Origin: JAYEHL01 sp041653935
GTDB taxonomy: Bacteria > Chloroflexota > Dehalococcoidia > E44-bin15
Direction of reading: 5' to 3'
Length of the DNA stretch: 64,000 bases
Assembly: GCA_041653935.1 (NCBI GenBank)
Contig: JBAZEO010000002.1
Span: forward strand, 434,001-498,000
The position numbers and the translations under genes are program-made. Under the pieces are notes generated by a model. That model searched no databases and had not been told where the DNA came from. It saw nothing but the letters and a program-made list of their open reading frames with translations. This document shows, piece by piece, positions 32,555 through 41,365 of the stretch. The number at the start of each line of letters is the position of its first letter. Position 1 is the stretch's first letter.

Positions 32555-33157
32555 ATGACCTATAGCAGAAGATACCAGCGGCCCGAAGCTAAATCAGTAC
32601 TGATCCTCATCGGTCTGAACCTCATATTATTCATAGCCTACTTGTTCAACGATTCTCTCATAGGCACGCTGGGGCTACAGCCTTCGACATGGACCAAAGA
32701 ACCCTGGACCGTACTAACGAGCATGTTCATGCACGCAGGCGTCTGGCATATCATGGCTAATATGTTCACGCTCTATTTCCTCGGCAGCTATTTATGCAAT
32801 ATGATCGGAGATAAGATATTTCTTATCATCTACTTCATCGGCGGGATTATCGGCAGCTTCTTCTTCATCCTTTTCAGCTTATACACCCCCATTGGTGATC
32901 CATACAGCCTGGTTATCGGAGCCTCGGGCGCTATATTCGCCGTCGCCGGGGCTTTAACCGCATTAGCACCCAAAGTTAAGGTAGTAGTGTTCCCGATCCC
33001 GGTGCCTATGCCTCTCTGGGTAGCGATTATCGGCGGATTCCTGCTCATGTCCTTCCTGCCCGGGGTGGCGTGGGAAGCCCATCTCGGAGGCCTCCTTGTC
33101 GGCCTTATCGCCGGATTCATACTGAGGAAGCGCAAACATAACATATTCATGCTTTAG
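32555..33157 (+). CDS. Rhomboid-family intramembrane serine protease
   Basis: About 200 residues, six membrane helices. Catalytic Ser in GASGAIF and His in WEAHLGG, plus the conserved HIMANM in the loop-1/helix-2 region and the GSYLC turn. It cleaves transmembrane substrates; partners are unknown. Neither this ATG nor the in-frame TTG 12 nt upstream has a ribosome site, so the start is uncertain. Stands alone behind a repeat. Confidence 0.9.
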   Translation: MTYSRRYQRPEAKSVLILIGLNLILFIAYLFNDSLIGTLGLQPSTWTKEPWTVLTSMFMHAGVWHIMANMFTLYFLGSYLCNMIGDKIFLIIYFIGGIIGSFFFILFSLYTPIGDPYSLVIGASGAIFAVAGALTALAPKVKVVVFPIPVPMPLWVAIIGGFLLMSFLPGVAWEAHLGGLLVGLIAGFILRKRKHNIFML

Positions 33158-33362
33158 CATCTCAACATAGAGGCTAAATAGAGGTGCGAGAGAAATATCC
33201 AGCCACGTGGTTTGGGTAGCAAGTCCTGGACTCTAAACCACTTGATTTTTACCATGGTTTCCGTATATAGTTGCGCCATCTTCCCTAGAAAAACTCTCAC
33301 AATTTGACATCAAAAATAAGCGTTACACCAAACCCAGGACAAGCAGGAGGCTAAAAAGTAAT

Positions 33363-33956
33363 ATGGGCGATCAGGACAAAAAGACAATACTTCTTGTCGA
33401 AGACGAGATATCCTTCAGAACCATATACCAGGATATGCTCGACAGCGGCGGCTTCAATGTTTTAACAGCCGCAGACGGCGAGAGCGGATTGCAGATAGCT
33501 CTATCGCAAAAACCGGACCTTGTACTGCTTGACTTGAACTTACCCAAACTCCATGGATTTGAAGTATTGCAGAAAATTAGAGCCGATAAATCCACCAGCA
33601 ACATGCCAGTTATCATTCTGACAGTACAGGGATCAGACAAAGAAATTAAAAAGGGGTCCGACCTCGGCGCCACCGACTACCTGATAAAAGGGTTATGCAC
33701 GGCTATGGAAACCTTTAAAAGGATAAATGCAGCGCTTTCAGCAGCGAAACCGAAAATAACCAAATATAAAATTGAAGTGAAAGAAAGGCTCCTCGACGCG
33801 ATAGCATTAGAGCAGGAGGCCGGGTTAGGCTTATACTATAATTGCCCCAGTTGCAGAATGGAAGTATACCTCGAACTAACCCCCGATGCAGTAAAAGAGG
33901 GCAAGCACTCTTTCTCAGCCCGCTTTGTTTGCCCCCATTGCCAAAAACATTTTTAA
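33363..33956 (+). CDS. Response regulator: receiver plus zinc-ribbon output
   Basis: 197 residues behind CAGGAGG. Receiver at 1-125: acidic pocket VEDE, phospho-acceptor Asp in LLDLNLP, Thr in ILTVQG, Lys in YLIKG. A 20-residue linker leads to KVKERLLDAIALEQEAGL-like helix (read here as VKERLLDA) and a four-Cys zinc ribbon CPSC...CPHC at the C-terminus. There is no recognised DNA-binding domain, so output is probably protein or nucleic-acid contact through the ribbon. A close paralogue lies on the other side of the histidine kinase. Confidence 0.85.
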   Translation: MGDQDKKTILLVEDEISFRTIYQDMLDSGGFNVLTAADGESGLQIALSQKPDLVLLDLNLPKLHGFEVLQKIRADKSTSNMPVIILTVQGSDKEIKKGSDLGATDYLIKGLCTAMETFKRINAALSAAKPKITKYKIEVKERLLDAIALEQEAGLGLYYNCPSCRMEVYLELTPDAVKEGKHSFSARFVCPHCQKHF

Positions 33957-34148
33957 AGGCGGGTTTTACAAACCGCTTATAAATAATATATAATTACTAA
34001 AAATTTATAAACGTGACTTATCAAATTTACTGGCCGCGTCGTGAACATGGTTTTTAGGTAGCTTGACTTATATTGAACTTAGTAGTAAAAGTGTAGCAAA
34101 ATATACAAATATCGCTAGAGCAGCCCCAGACCTTTCGAGGTTCAATGA

Positions 34149-36647
34149 ATGGATAAAGATAAAACAAAGAAGAAACCCATTAAGAAGCTGGCTGACGCAG
34201 CAAAAAACGTCTCTGATCATACAGCAGAGATTGTTAAACGCAACGGAGAAGAAGGAACCCCAAGTAGCAGTCAGGCGGAATTGGAGAAAAGGCTCGGTCG
34301 ATTCCTCGCGCTGCAATGGGCGTACACAAACATCCTTAACATGATGTCTTTAACAGATATGCTTCCTAAAATTGCTGAAGCTGTAGTCAATATCCTGGAA
34401 TATGCCCATGCCTTCGTAATAATATTCGATTCGGATAGGAATATCGAACCGATAGTAGCCTTCCACAGCAAACGGGGCATGGAACTTGAAAAGGATGTGG
34501 AAAAATCCGTAATACAAACGCTGAAAGCCGCCCTAGTCAAAGAACAGTCGGAGTTGGCTGATATTGAGCTAACCGATGTCCAGGAGAAACAAGAGTTTGA
34601 GCCCCCACCCCCCTCCGAATATAACGGCATACAAGAGATCCTCGGCGCCAAGAATATGATCTCCGTGCCTCTTACTGCGAGGGACCGCCCTCTGGGCAAC
34701 ATCCTGGCTTTCACCCATCGCGATGATATCCTCGAAACCGAGGAGCAGCCCCTGTGGATTTTGGCCAGCCAGGCTGCAATCACTATAGACAATGTTCGCC
34801 TCTATGATGAGGCTCTGGTTAATACACAGAAGCTGCGTGAATCCCACGAGATGTCACAAATAACCATGGAAAACGCTATCGCGGGCGCGAGTATCGTGCA
34901 GGATGCTAAGTTTCAATACGTCAACCCTATCTTTGAAGAAATGCTGGGTTATACAAGCCAAGATTTGATAGGCAAGCCTACTGCTGATTTTATACACCCG
35001 GATGACAGGGAACGGATCATTCAAGAGGTTATCGCCAGCCTTAAGGGAAACTTGAGGTCCCTCCACGAATTCAGGCTTCTTAAAAGGAACGGGGATGTTG
35101 TCTGGGTCTTAGAGAAAGTAGTCTCTATTAAGTGGAAAGCGAAGCGGGCTATCCTGGCAATCGCCCTGGATGTCACCGAACTAAAAAATGCGGGGGAAGC
35201 GCTGCGGGAATCGGAAGAGAAAATGAAGATAGTCTTCGATGCCCTAAAGGACGGCATCGTAGTTACTGACTTAAAAATTAACATGATTCAGGTCAACGAA
35301 GCTGCAAGGCGCCTGGCCGGCTATCCAACCAAGGAAGACATGATAGGTAAGAACGCTCTTGATTTTATCACTGCTGAAGATATCGAAAAGGCTATGCAGC
35401 CGATGAACGAGGCTGTACAAGGGCGTCCTATAGACTGGGGCGACTTCAAATTACGCAGTAAGACTGGGGAATTGTTCGATGCCCAGGTCGGGGTCAACAT
35501 GCTGCATGATGTGAATGGGAACCTCGACGGCTTTGTCACAATTATACACGACATCACAGAGCGGAAACGCATGGAGAGCCAGATACGCACATCGGAAGAA
35601 AAACTTCGATTTATGTTCGAATCTATCGGAGACGGGATCGTTGTCACCGACCTCAGCGGGAAGGCTGTCGAGGAGAACCTGGCCGCAGCACGGATGTTCG
35701 GGTTTGAAAGCAAAGAAGAGGTTGTTGGGATGGACGGGCTGGCATTCATCGCAGAAAAAAACCGCGAAGCGGCAAAATTATCGTTACTGGAAGCCATGGA
35801 AAAGGGATCAGGCATTACAAAGGAATTCACCCTGATAGATAAGAACAGAAACGAGTTCGAGGGAGAGATCAGCGCCGCCATATCACGCGACAGCGCCGGA
35901 AACCCGACCGGCTTCATATGCGTGATACGGGATATCACCGCCCGTAAGAAAATGGACCAGGCAAAAAGCGATTTTGTGGCCCTTGTATCCCACCAGTTGA
36001 AGACGCCGGTTGCAGGTATAAGGGGCTATGTTGAGAATATGCTCGACGGGCTGACCGGCGAACTCAATGAAAAACAGAAACGATATCTCTCCGACATGCG
36101 GGTCCTGTGCCTGAGGAACTACAGACTGATTTCTGATCTCCTCAATACATCTATGATTGAACGCGGTATGCTGTCGATAGACCTGGGACCGACAAAATTG
36201 AGCGACATAGCTAATACGGTTATCAAAGACTATTACGGCAAGATCGAGGAGAAAGGCCTGGCGCTGAAAGCCGAAGGCATGAATGGTCAGGATATAGTCG
36301 TCCTTGCAGACAGAGATAAGAGCGTCGAAGCACTGGCCAATATCGTTAACAATTGTACAAAGTTTACGGATCAGGGCTCCATCACAATCAAAGTCAGCCA
36401 TGATAATGAATACGGCATCGTTGAAGTAAGAGACACGGGCAGAGGGATGTCGAACGAGATTCTTGAGGAGCTGTTCAAACGGCAGAAAATCCTCAGCGGA
36501 GGTCCTGTGGCCGGTGGCGGCGCAGGTCTCGGCTTATATATAGCCAAAGGATTCATGCAAGCACAAAAGGGCGACATAACCGCCACATCAGTCATGGGCA
36601 AGGGTAGCTCTTTCATATTGAAGATTCCTTTATACAAAGAACAATGA
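34149..36647 (+). CDS. Soluble sensor histidine kinase (GAF-PAS-PAS-PAS-HisKA-HATPase)
   Basis: 832 residues, no membrane span. A lysine-rich N-terminus, a GAF domain (about 50-225), three PAS domains (235-350, 355-480, 485-600), HisKA with SHQLKTP (His about 615) and HATPase with NNCTKFT, DTGRGM and GGGAGLGLYIAKG. It senses a cytosolic signal and is expected to phosphorylate the two receiver-zinc-ribbon proteins encoded 192 nt upstream and 21 nt downstream. ATG chosen with GAGG 8 nt upstream; an ATG 4 nt earlier ends after three codons. Confidence 0.92.
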   Translation: MDKDKTKKKPIKKLADAAKNVSDHTAEIVKRNGEEGTPSSSQAELEKRLGRFLALQWAYTNILNMMSLTDMLPKIAEAVVNILEYAHAFVIIFDSDRNIEPIVAFHSKRGMELEKDVEKSVIQTLKAALVKEQSELADIELTDVQEKQEFEPPPPSEYNGIQEILGAKNMISVPLTARDRPLGNILAFTHRDDILETEEQPLWILASQAAITIDNVRLYDEALVNTQKLRESHEMSQITMENAIAGASIVQDAKFQYVNPIFEEMLGYTSQDLIGKPTADFIHPDDRERIIQEVIASLKGNLRSLHEFRLLKRNGDVVWVLEKVVSIKWKAKRAILAIALDVTELKNAGEALRESEEKMKIVFDALKDGIVVTDLKINMIQVNEAARRLAGYPTKEDMIGKNALDFITAEDIEKAMQPMNEAVQGRPIDWGDFKLRSKTGELFDAQVGVNMLHDVNGNLDGFVTIIHDITERKRMESQIRTSEEKLRFMFESIGDGIVVTDLSGKAVEENLAAARMFGFESKEEVVGMDGLAFIAEKNREAAKLSLLEAMEKGSGITKEFTLIDKNRNEFEGEISAAISRDSAGNPTGFICVIRDITARKKMDQAKSDFVALVSHQLKTPVAGIRGYVENMLDGLTGELNEKQKRYLSDMRVLCLRNYRLISDLLNTSMIERGMLSIDLGPTKLSDIANTVIKDYYGKIEEKGLALKAEGMNGQDIVVLADRDKSVEALANIVNNCTKFTDQGSITIKVSHDNEYGIVEVRDTGRGMSNEILEELFKRQKILSGGPVAGGGAGLGLYIAKGFMQAQKGDITATSVMGKGSSFILKIPLYKEQ

Positions 36648-36668
36648 AATAGATCCAGGAGGAAAATA

Positions 36669-37292
36669 ATGGCTGCTAACGGCAAAGGGACAAGAGGGAA
36701 AGTAGTAATCGTTGAGGATGAAGCTGCCTTTAGAAACATATTTACTGATCTGCTTACAAGCGACGGTTACAATGTGCTCACAGCTGAAGACGGAGAGAGC
36801 GGCTGGCTGTTGGTCAGGAACGAGATACCGGATGTAGTATTGCTCGACCTGGCGCTGCCCAGGCTGCACGGATTCGAGGTGCTCAAAAACATCCGAGCCG
36901 ATGCGACCACCAAAGACGTCCCCGTAATCATCCTAACCGTTGTCGGAGAACAGGAAAATGTTAAGAAAGGCCTGAAGCTGGGAGCCACCGATTATCTGGT
37001 AAAAGGTTTCTATTCACCCCGTGAGATACTGATGAAGATAAACGAGATACTGACCAAGGACCAGCAGCAAACCAGCGAACCAACCAAAAATATCAGGACA
37101 TATAAACTTTCGGTTAAAGAGAGAAAGCTGGATGCAGCCCGTTTGGAGCAGGAACTCGGCCTTTCCGTACTGTTCTCATGTCCAGTATGCTCTGAAAGCG
37201 TGGCTCAGGAATTAATCCCTGATAACAAGCGAACCGAAGGGCACTGGTTCTCCACACACTTCATATGCCCGAATTGTAAGAAGGCATTTTAA
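36669..37292 (+). CDS. Response regulator: receiver plus zinc-ribbon output (paralogue)
   Basis: 207 residues behind CAGGAGG, 21 nt after the kinase. Receiver: VEDE, Asp in LLDLALP, Thr in ILTVVG, Lys in YLVKG. C-terminal module VKERKLDAARLEQELGL then CPVC and CPNC at the very end. Same plan as the protein at 33363, with about half of residues alike by eye. The conserved VKERxLDAxxLEQExGL helix before the ribbon marks this as a defined output module rather than random tail. Confidence 0.85.
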   Translation: MAANGKGTRGKVVIVEDEAAFRNIFTDLLTSDGYNVLTAEDGESGWLLVRNEIPDVVLLDLALPRLHGFEVLKNIRADATTKDVPVIILTVVGEQENVKKGLKLGATDYLVKGFYSPREILMKINEILTKDQQQTSEPTKNIRTYKLSVKERKLDAARLEQELGLSVLFSCPVCSESVAQELIPDNKRTEGHWFSTHFICPNCKKAF

Positions 37293-37452
37293 ATTTTTAT
37301 ACGTAAAAACAATCTCTTTGAACGTATTATTGTACATGTTTTAAATCGTCGTTATCCTTATGTTTATACAGGCAATCAGATTAAGTTCCCACGTCACGCC
37401 CTCCTCCTATTTCTACATGCTGATTATTGTTAAACCGTGCAAATAGTTGAAC

Positions 37453-37480
37453 TTGACAATCAACTCAACATTATTTACTC
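37453..37480 (+). promoter_or_regulatory. Candidate promoter for XRE-PAS-LuxR gene
   Basis: TTGACA (37453-37458), 16-bp spacer, TTTACT (37475-37480). The -35 is perfect and the -10 is weak. Confidence 0.45.
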
Positions 37481-37519
37481 TTAAAGTGGTTAAGCTAGCA
37501 TCAAACAGGGAGCTTTGTC

Positions 37520-38500
37520 ATGACATTCGGACAAAGATTGAGAGAACTGAGAAAAGCTAAGGGACTCACACAACGGGATCTGGCGGGCAGGGTCGGTCTG
37601 AGTTTCACATACCTGAGCAAGATGGAAAACGGAGCCATGCCGCCGCCGCGTGGGAAAACGATTACAGCCCTGGCCAAAGCCCTGGACACGGACGCGGATG
37701 AGCTGTTCGGCCTGGCCAAAAAAGTCCCTTCTCAATTTATAGATCATATAAATCCTGCTGTGATAAAGCTTATACGTGCCCTGCGAGACGGAAATGAGCA
37801 GCCTGTATCGGCATTGATCAGACTGTATCAGAGAGTTGCCGAGCTGGAAGTGGAACTTACGCACGCCCGCAAGGAGCAAGGAGAAAAGGAGCGGATGGAG
37901 TTCTTCCACGCGCTTATTACTAACTCTCAAGATGCCATACTGGTATTGAACAAAGAGATGGAACTGCTGTATGAAAGCCCTTCCGCAGGACAAATGTTCG
38001 GCTTTGAAGGAGATTCTTTGGTCGGCAGGGATCCCCTGGGCATTGTGCATCCCGACGATCTGTCCAGAGTAGCGAACATGCTGCAACAGCTGGTGCAAAG
38101 TCCCGGCGAAATCATGCGCCTCATTGGGCGTACCCTGGGGAAAGAGGGAAAGGGAGGCCGCGTGATCGAAGCCACGGCGTACAGCATGGTGCACATCCCG
38201 GAAGTTAAAGGTGTTGTGGTAAATCTGCGCGATATCACCGAACGCGAACAACAACTCGAAGACGCGTTCGGCATGGATAGAACCGCCCTCAAGCTTAAAG
38301 ATTACAAGCTCACGGCAAGCGAGGGACAGGTGCTGATCTTTATGGCGGAAGGACTGAGCAACCCCAAGATAGCCGAGAAATTAGTGCTAAGCCCGGCTAC
38401 CGTTAGATTTCATGTCAGCAATATCCTGCGCAAACTGGGTGTCGCCTCGCGCACCGAAGCCGTGGCCTTGGCGATGCGGCAACACCTTGTTGAGATGTAA
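37520..38500 (+). CDS. Transcription regulator with XRE, PAS and LuxR domains
   Basis: 326 residues. Residues 4-60 are a Cro/XRE helix-turn-helix (LTQRDLAGRVGLSFTYLSKMENG). A coiled linker follows (about 95-125), then a PAS domain (about 130-250, closing with LRDITEREQQLED). A LuxR/GerE helix-turn-helix ends the protein (262-322: LTASEGQVLIFMAEGLSNPKIAEKL with VRFHVSNILRKLGV; motifs quoted in part). Two different DNA-binding domains in one chain with a sensor between is uncommon. It lies directly upstream of the dehydratase operon and the palindrome at 38667, a natural target. Confidence 0.88.
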   Translation: MTFGQRLRELRKAKGLTQRDLAGRVGLSFTYLSKMENGAMPPPRGKTITALAKALDTDADELFGLAKKVPSQFIDHINPAVIKLIRALRDGNEQPVSALIRLYQRVAELEVELTHARKEQGEKERMEFFHALITNSQDAILVLNKEMELLYESPSAGQMFGFEGDSLVGRDPLGIVHPDDLSRVANMLQQLVQSPGEIMRLIGRTLGKEGKGGRVIEATAYSMVHIPEVKGVVVNLRDITEREQQLEDAFGMDRTALKLKDYKLTASEGQVLIFMAEGLSNPKIAEKLVLSPATVRFHVSNILRKLGVASRTEAVALAMRQHLVEM

Positions 38501-38666
38501 TAGACCTCGCAATTTCTGAAACTAGCCTTCCGTCTAGGGATTGTCCCCTCTTTTGTCTATTGTTATCAGGTCCGTTTCAATTTATCCTCAGACTGTTAAA
38601 GAAATATAACCAGACATAAACATGAATAGCCGTACTTATTTAGAGATAGCGCTCCCGTGATTTGTA

Positions 38667-38686
38667 ACACTTACTATAGTAAATGT
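38667..38686 (+). promoter_or_regulatory. Palindrome in AT-rich gap; candidate operator
   Basis: The 344-bp gap 38501-38844 is markedly AT-rich and has no repeat or gene. It holds a perfect 12-bp palindrome TTACTATAGTAA (38671-38682) extended by ACA/TGT arms to 20 bp with one mismatched pair. It lies 160 bp before the dehydratase operon and 170 bp after the XRE-PAS-LuxR gene. No clear terminator or strong promoter is visible in the gap. Confidence 0.5.
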
Positions 38687-38844
38687 ATAGCGACATGGTT
38701 CCCATTGTTATGAATTGTATTCGTCAATAGTACGTTTTTTTGCAATATTCAGTCTAATAAATAGGGAAATAAGGATAACCATTCCTTACATTAGATAAAA
38801 ATAGTTAAGAAAGTTGTTAAGCAACTGGAAAGGAGCGAAACAAA

Positions 38845-39990
38845 TTGGAGACAAAAACCAAGTCTCGGGTACTACAGGAGTTTCAAGAAGTAACTAAGAC
38901 CCTCATGAACCCGGCGCTCAAGAAGGAGAAGGACAAAGGAACAAAGGTCATCGGCTACTTCTGCTCCTACGGTCCGGCCGAGGTTATCACTGCCGCCGGC
39001 ATGATCCCCTTCCGCATCAGGGCTATCGGCAGTAAAGGCACCGATCTCTCGGATGCGTATCTCAGTAATATCAACTGCAGTTTCTGCCGCAATGCCTTTA
39101 ATATGGCTCTGGCCGGAGAATACGATTTCCTTGACGGTCTCATTGTCCTCAATAACTGCGACCATGTGCGCAGAATCTACGACAACTGGAGGCGCAAGGT
39201 TAAAACCCCCATGGTACAGATGATGAGCCTCCCCAAGAAGATCACAGACCCTTCAATTCAATGGTACACTGACGAAATCAAGATTCTTAAAAAAGCCATT
39301 GAGGACAAGTTCAACGTCAAGATCACAGACGATAAGCTGCGAGAGGCGATAAAGCTGCACAATGAGACAAGGCGTCTGCAGCGCAAACTATATGATTTAA
39401 GAAAGAAAGATAACCCTCCCATCACCGGAGCCGACACATTAGCTGTAATGGTTGCCGGAACCGCCATGCCTCTGAAGCAGTACAACCCTATGCTCAAGGA
39501 GCTCATAGATGACCTGAGCAAGGCCGAGGGCGTGGGCAAAGCCAAGGCCCGTCTGCTGGTAATAGGCGGCGTACTGGATGACCCGGAGTACCTCAGGGTT
39601 ATCGAGAGCACCGGCGGACTCGTGGTCACCGATGTGCTCTGCTTCGGTACCAAGAGCTTCCGCGCCGAGGTCGACGAAAAGATGAAAGACCCTACAGCTG
39701 CATTGGCGAAATACTATATAGCCGACCGCCCGTCGTGCCCGCGCATGTTCGGAGACCAGCCGCGGCGCTCCCAGCTTGTGAAAGATTTGATAAAGGAATT
39801 TAAGGTCGATGGCGTCATCGGTGAACGTATCGTCTTCTGTGATATGTGGTCTGGCGAGATCTTTATGCTGCATGACGATTTAAAGGAAATGAACGTGCCT
39901 TTACTGAAACTGGACAGGGAATACCTCATGGCCGGCGCCGGTCAGTTGAGGACCCGCGCTCAGGCGTTCATAGAAAGCATGGGGAGGTAA
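38845..39990 (+). CDS. 2-hydroxyacyl-CoA dehydratase / benzoyl-CoA reductase family subunit (BcrC/HgdB size)
   Basis: 381 residues, TTG start 8 nt after GGAAAGGAG. Family features: the N-terminal FCSYGPAEVITAAGMIPFRI motif and conserved cysteines in NCSFCRNA and NNCDHVRRIYDNW. The C-terminal half has GDQPRRSQ and FCDMWSGE. In this family such subunits hold [4Fe-4S] clusters and, after ATP-driven one-electron reduction by an activator, dehydrate 2-hydroxyacyl-CoAs or reduce benzoyl-CoA. The size equals BcrC (about 380). Forms an operon with the next two genes. Confidence 0.88.
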   Translation: METKTKSRVLQEFQEVTKTLMNPALKKEKDKGTKVIGYFCSYGPAEVITAAGMIPFRIRAIGSKGTDLSDAYLSNINCSFCRNAFNMALAGEYDFLDGLIVLNNCDHVRRIYDNWRRKVKTPMVQMMSLPKKITDPSIQWYTDEIKILKKAIEDKFNVKITDDKLREAIKLHNETRRLQRKLYDLRKKDNPPITGADTLAVMVAGTAMPLKQYNPMLKELIDDLSKAEGVGKAKARLLVIGGVLDDPEYLRVIESTGGLVVTDVLCFGTKSFRAEVDEKMKDPTAALAKYYIADRPSCPRMFGDQPRRSQLVKDLIKEFKVDGVIGERIVFCDMWSGEIFMLHDDLKEMNVPLLKLDREYLMAGAGQLRTRAQAFIESMGR

Positions 39991-39993
39991 GCA

Positions 39994-41313
39994 ATGAGCA
40001 AAGTTGATAAGGCAACACTGGACAAACAGCTGGAGCGGCTGAAGGGAGATAAGTCCCTGCTTCAGGCCCTGGTGGACATGCTTGCAATAGACAAATCGGA
40101 GGAAGCAGATCTAAACCGCTTTGTCCTGCAGACGGTTATGAATAAATACGACGAGATCATGAACTGCGCCGAGAACGATATACCTTTCATGGCCGCCTAT
40201 TTCGCCAACTGCCCCGAGATATTCACCGCCATGGATGTGCCGTGGTGGATATTCCTGCAGACGCCGTTCCTGGGAGTCTCTTCACCCTTCCTGGCTGCCG
40301 ATACGGATGAAACATCGAAGATGGGCTGGGACACCGACTTCTGCACCGTGCTCAGACTGGCCATGTTCTACGTAGAGAAAAACCTGACTCCCAAGCCGGC
40401 AGGGCTCATCTCGCTGCTGCACCCCTGCGACGGCACGGTCATCGTGCACCAGGCGCTGGCCAAGAGCAAGGCCTGGCATGATGTTCCGGTATTCGGTGCG
40501 GACTCGCCATACTGGGATAACGAGCGAAGCTATAAATACTATGCCGAAGAGACCAAACGCATGGTCGAATTCGTAACGCAGTGTACAGGCAAGAAGCTTG
40601 ATATCGACCGCCTGCGCGAGGTCTGCAAGATATCAAACCAGACATATAAGTTATGGGCGGATTATAACGAGCTGAGGAAAGCTGTGCCATGCCCGCACGA
40701 CTGGACCATGGGCCCGCCGCAATGCTTCGCGCTGGCCTGTTACTATTACCCCGGCAAGCCCGAGGCTGTAGAATGGTTTACGAAGCTCGTGCACAATGCT
40801 GAGGTACGCGTAAAGAACCACGTAGGCATGGCCGCCGGCGAGCGCATCAGGGCGCTATGGTTCGATATCCTGCCCATCATGTGGCAGTTCGATATCAGCC
40901 CCTGGCTGGAAGCTGAATGGGGCGTGAACATTGTAATGAACATGTTCGGCTATACCCCTTACGAGCCAATCGACACCAAGAACGAAACCACGATGTTCCG
41001 TGATTTATCCAAGAGAGCTCTGACCCAGGTTCCCATGATCAGACAGGCGCGAGGCGTGGCCGATTACTTCCTCGAGGACATAGAGCGCATAGTCAAAGAT
41101 TACAAGATCGACTGCGTCATCTGGCCGGGCCACATGGGGCATAAGGATGGAAACGCCAGCATCGGCATGATGAGAGAGAAATGCCGCGAGCTCGGCGTAC
41201 CGTTCCTGCACATCGGACTGGATCTGTTCGACAAGAGATACACGGCTATCGATGAGGTCAAGGACAGGATTTCCAAGTTCTTCCAGGCTTCCGGACTGGG
41301 ACAGAAAAAATAG
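39994..41313 (+). CDS. 2-hydroxyacyl-CoA dehydratase / benzoyl-CoA reductase family subunit (BcrB size)
   Basis: 439 residues, 3 nt after the previous stop, with GGGGAGG upstream. Conserved family points are YFANCPEIFTAMDVPWW, the LLHPCDGTV segment with a cluster-type Cys, WGVNIVMNMFGY, and WPGHMGHKDGNAS near the C-terminus. Its length matches BcrB. With the 381-residue partner it should form the catalytic heterodimer. Substrate not determinable from sequence; aromatic-CoA reduction and 2-hydroxyacyl-CoA dehydration remain open. Confidence 0.87.
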   Translation: MSKVDKATLDKQLERLKGDKSLLQALVDMLAIDKSEEADLNRFVLQTVMNKYDEIMNCAENDIPFMAAYFANCPEIFTAMDVPWWIFLQTPFLGVSSPFLAADTDETSKMGWDTDFCTVLRLAMFYVEKNLTPKPAGLISLLHPCDGTVIVHQALAKSKAWHDVPVFGADSPYWDNERSYKYYAEETKRMVEFVTQCTGKKLDIDRLREVCKISNQTYKLWADYNELRKAVPCPHDWTMGPPQCFALACYYYPGKPEAVEWFTKLVHNAEVRVKNHVGMAAGERIRALWFDILPIMWQFDISPWLEAEWGVNIVMNMFGYTPYEPIDTKNETTMFRDLSKRALTQVPMIRQARGVADYFLEDIERIVKDYKIDCVIWPGHMGHKDGNASIGMMREKCRELGVPFLHIGLDLFDKRYTAIDEVKDRISKFFQASGLGQKK

Positions 41314-41365
41314 TTTACTCTAAAACTACATACCGGATAATCGGGTAGAAATCGAAAGGAAACAC

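Noticed and set aside
33207..33250. Terminator after the rhomboid gene (GTGGTTT/AAACCAC stem)
   Set aside because: Only a 7-bp stem with a 21-nt loop and an interrupted T-run; too weak to list.
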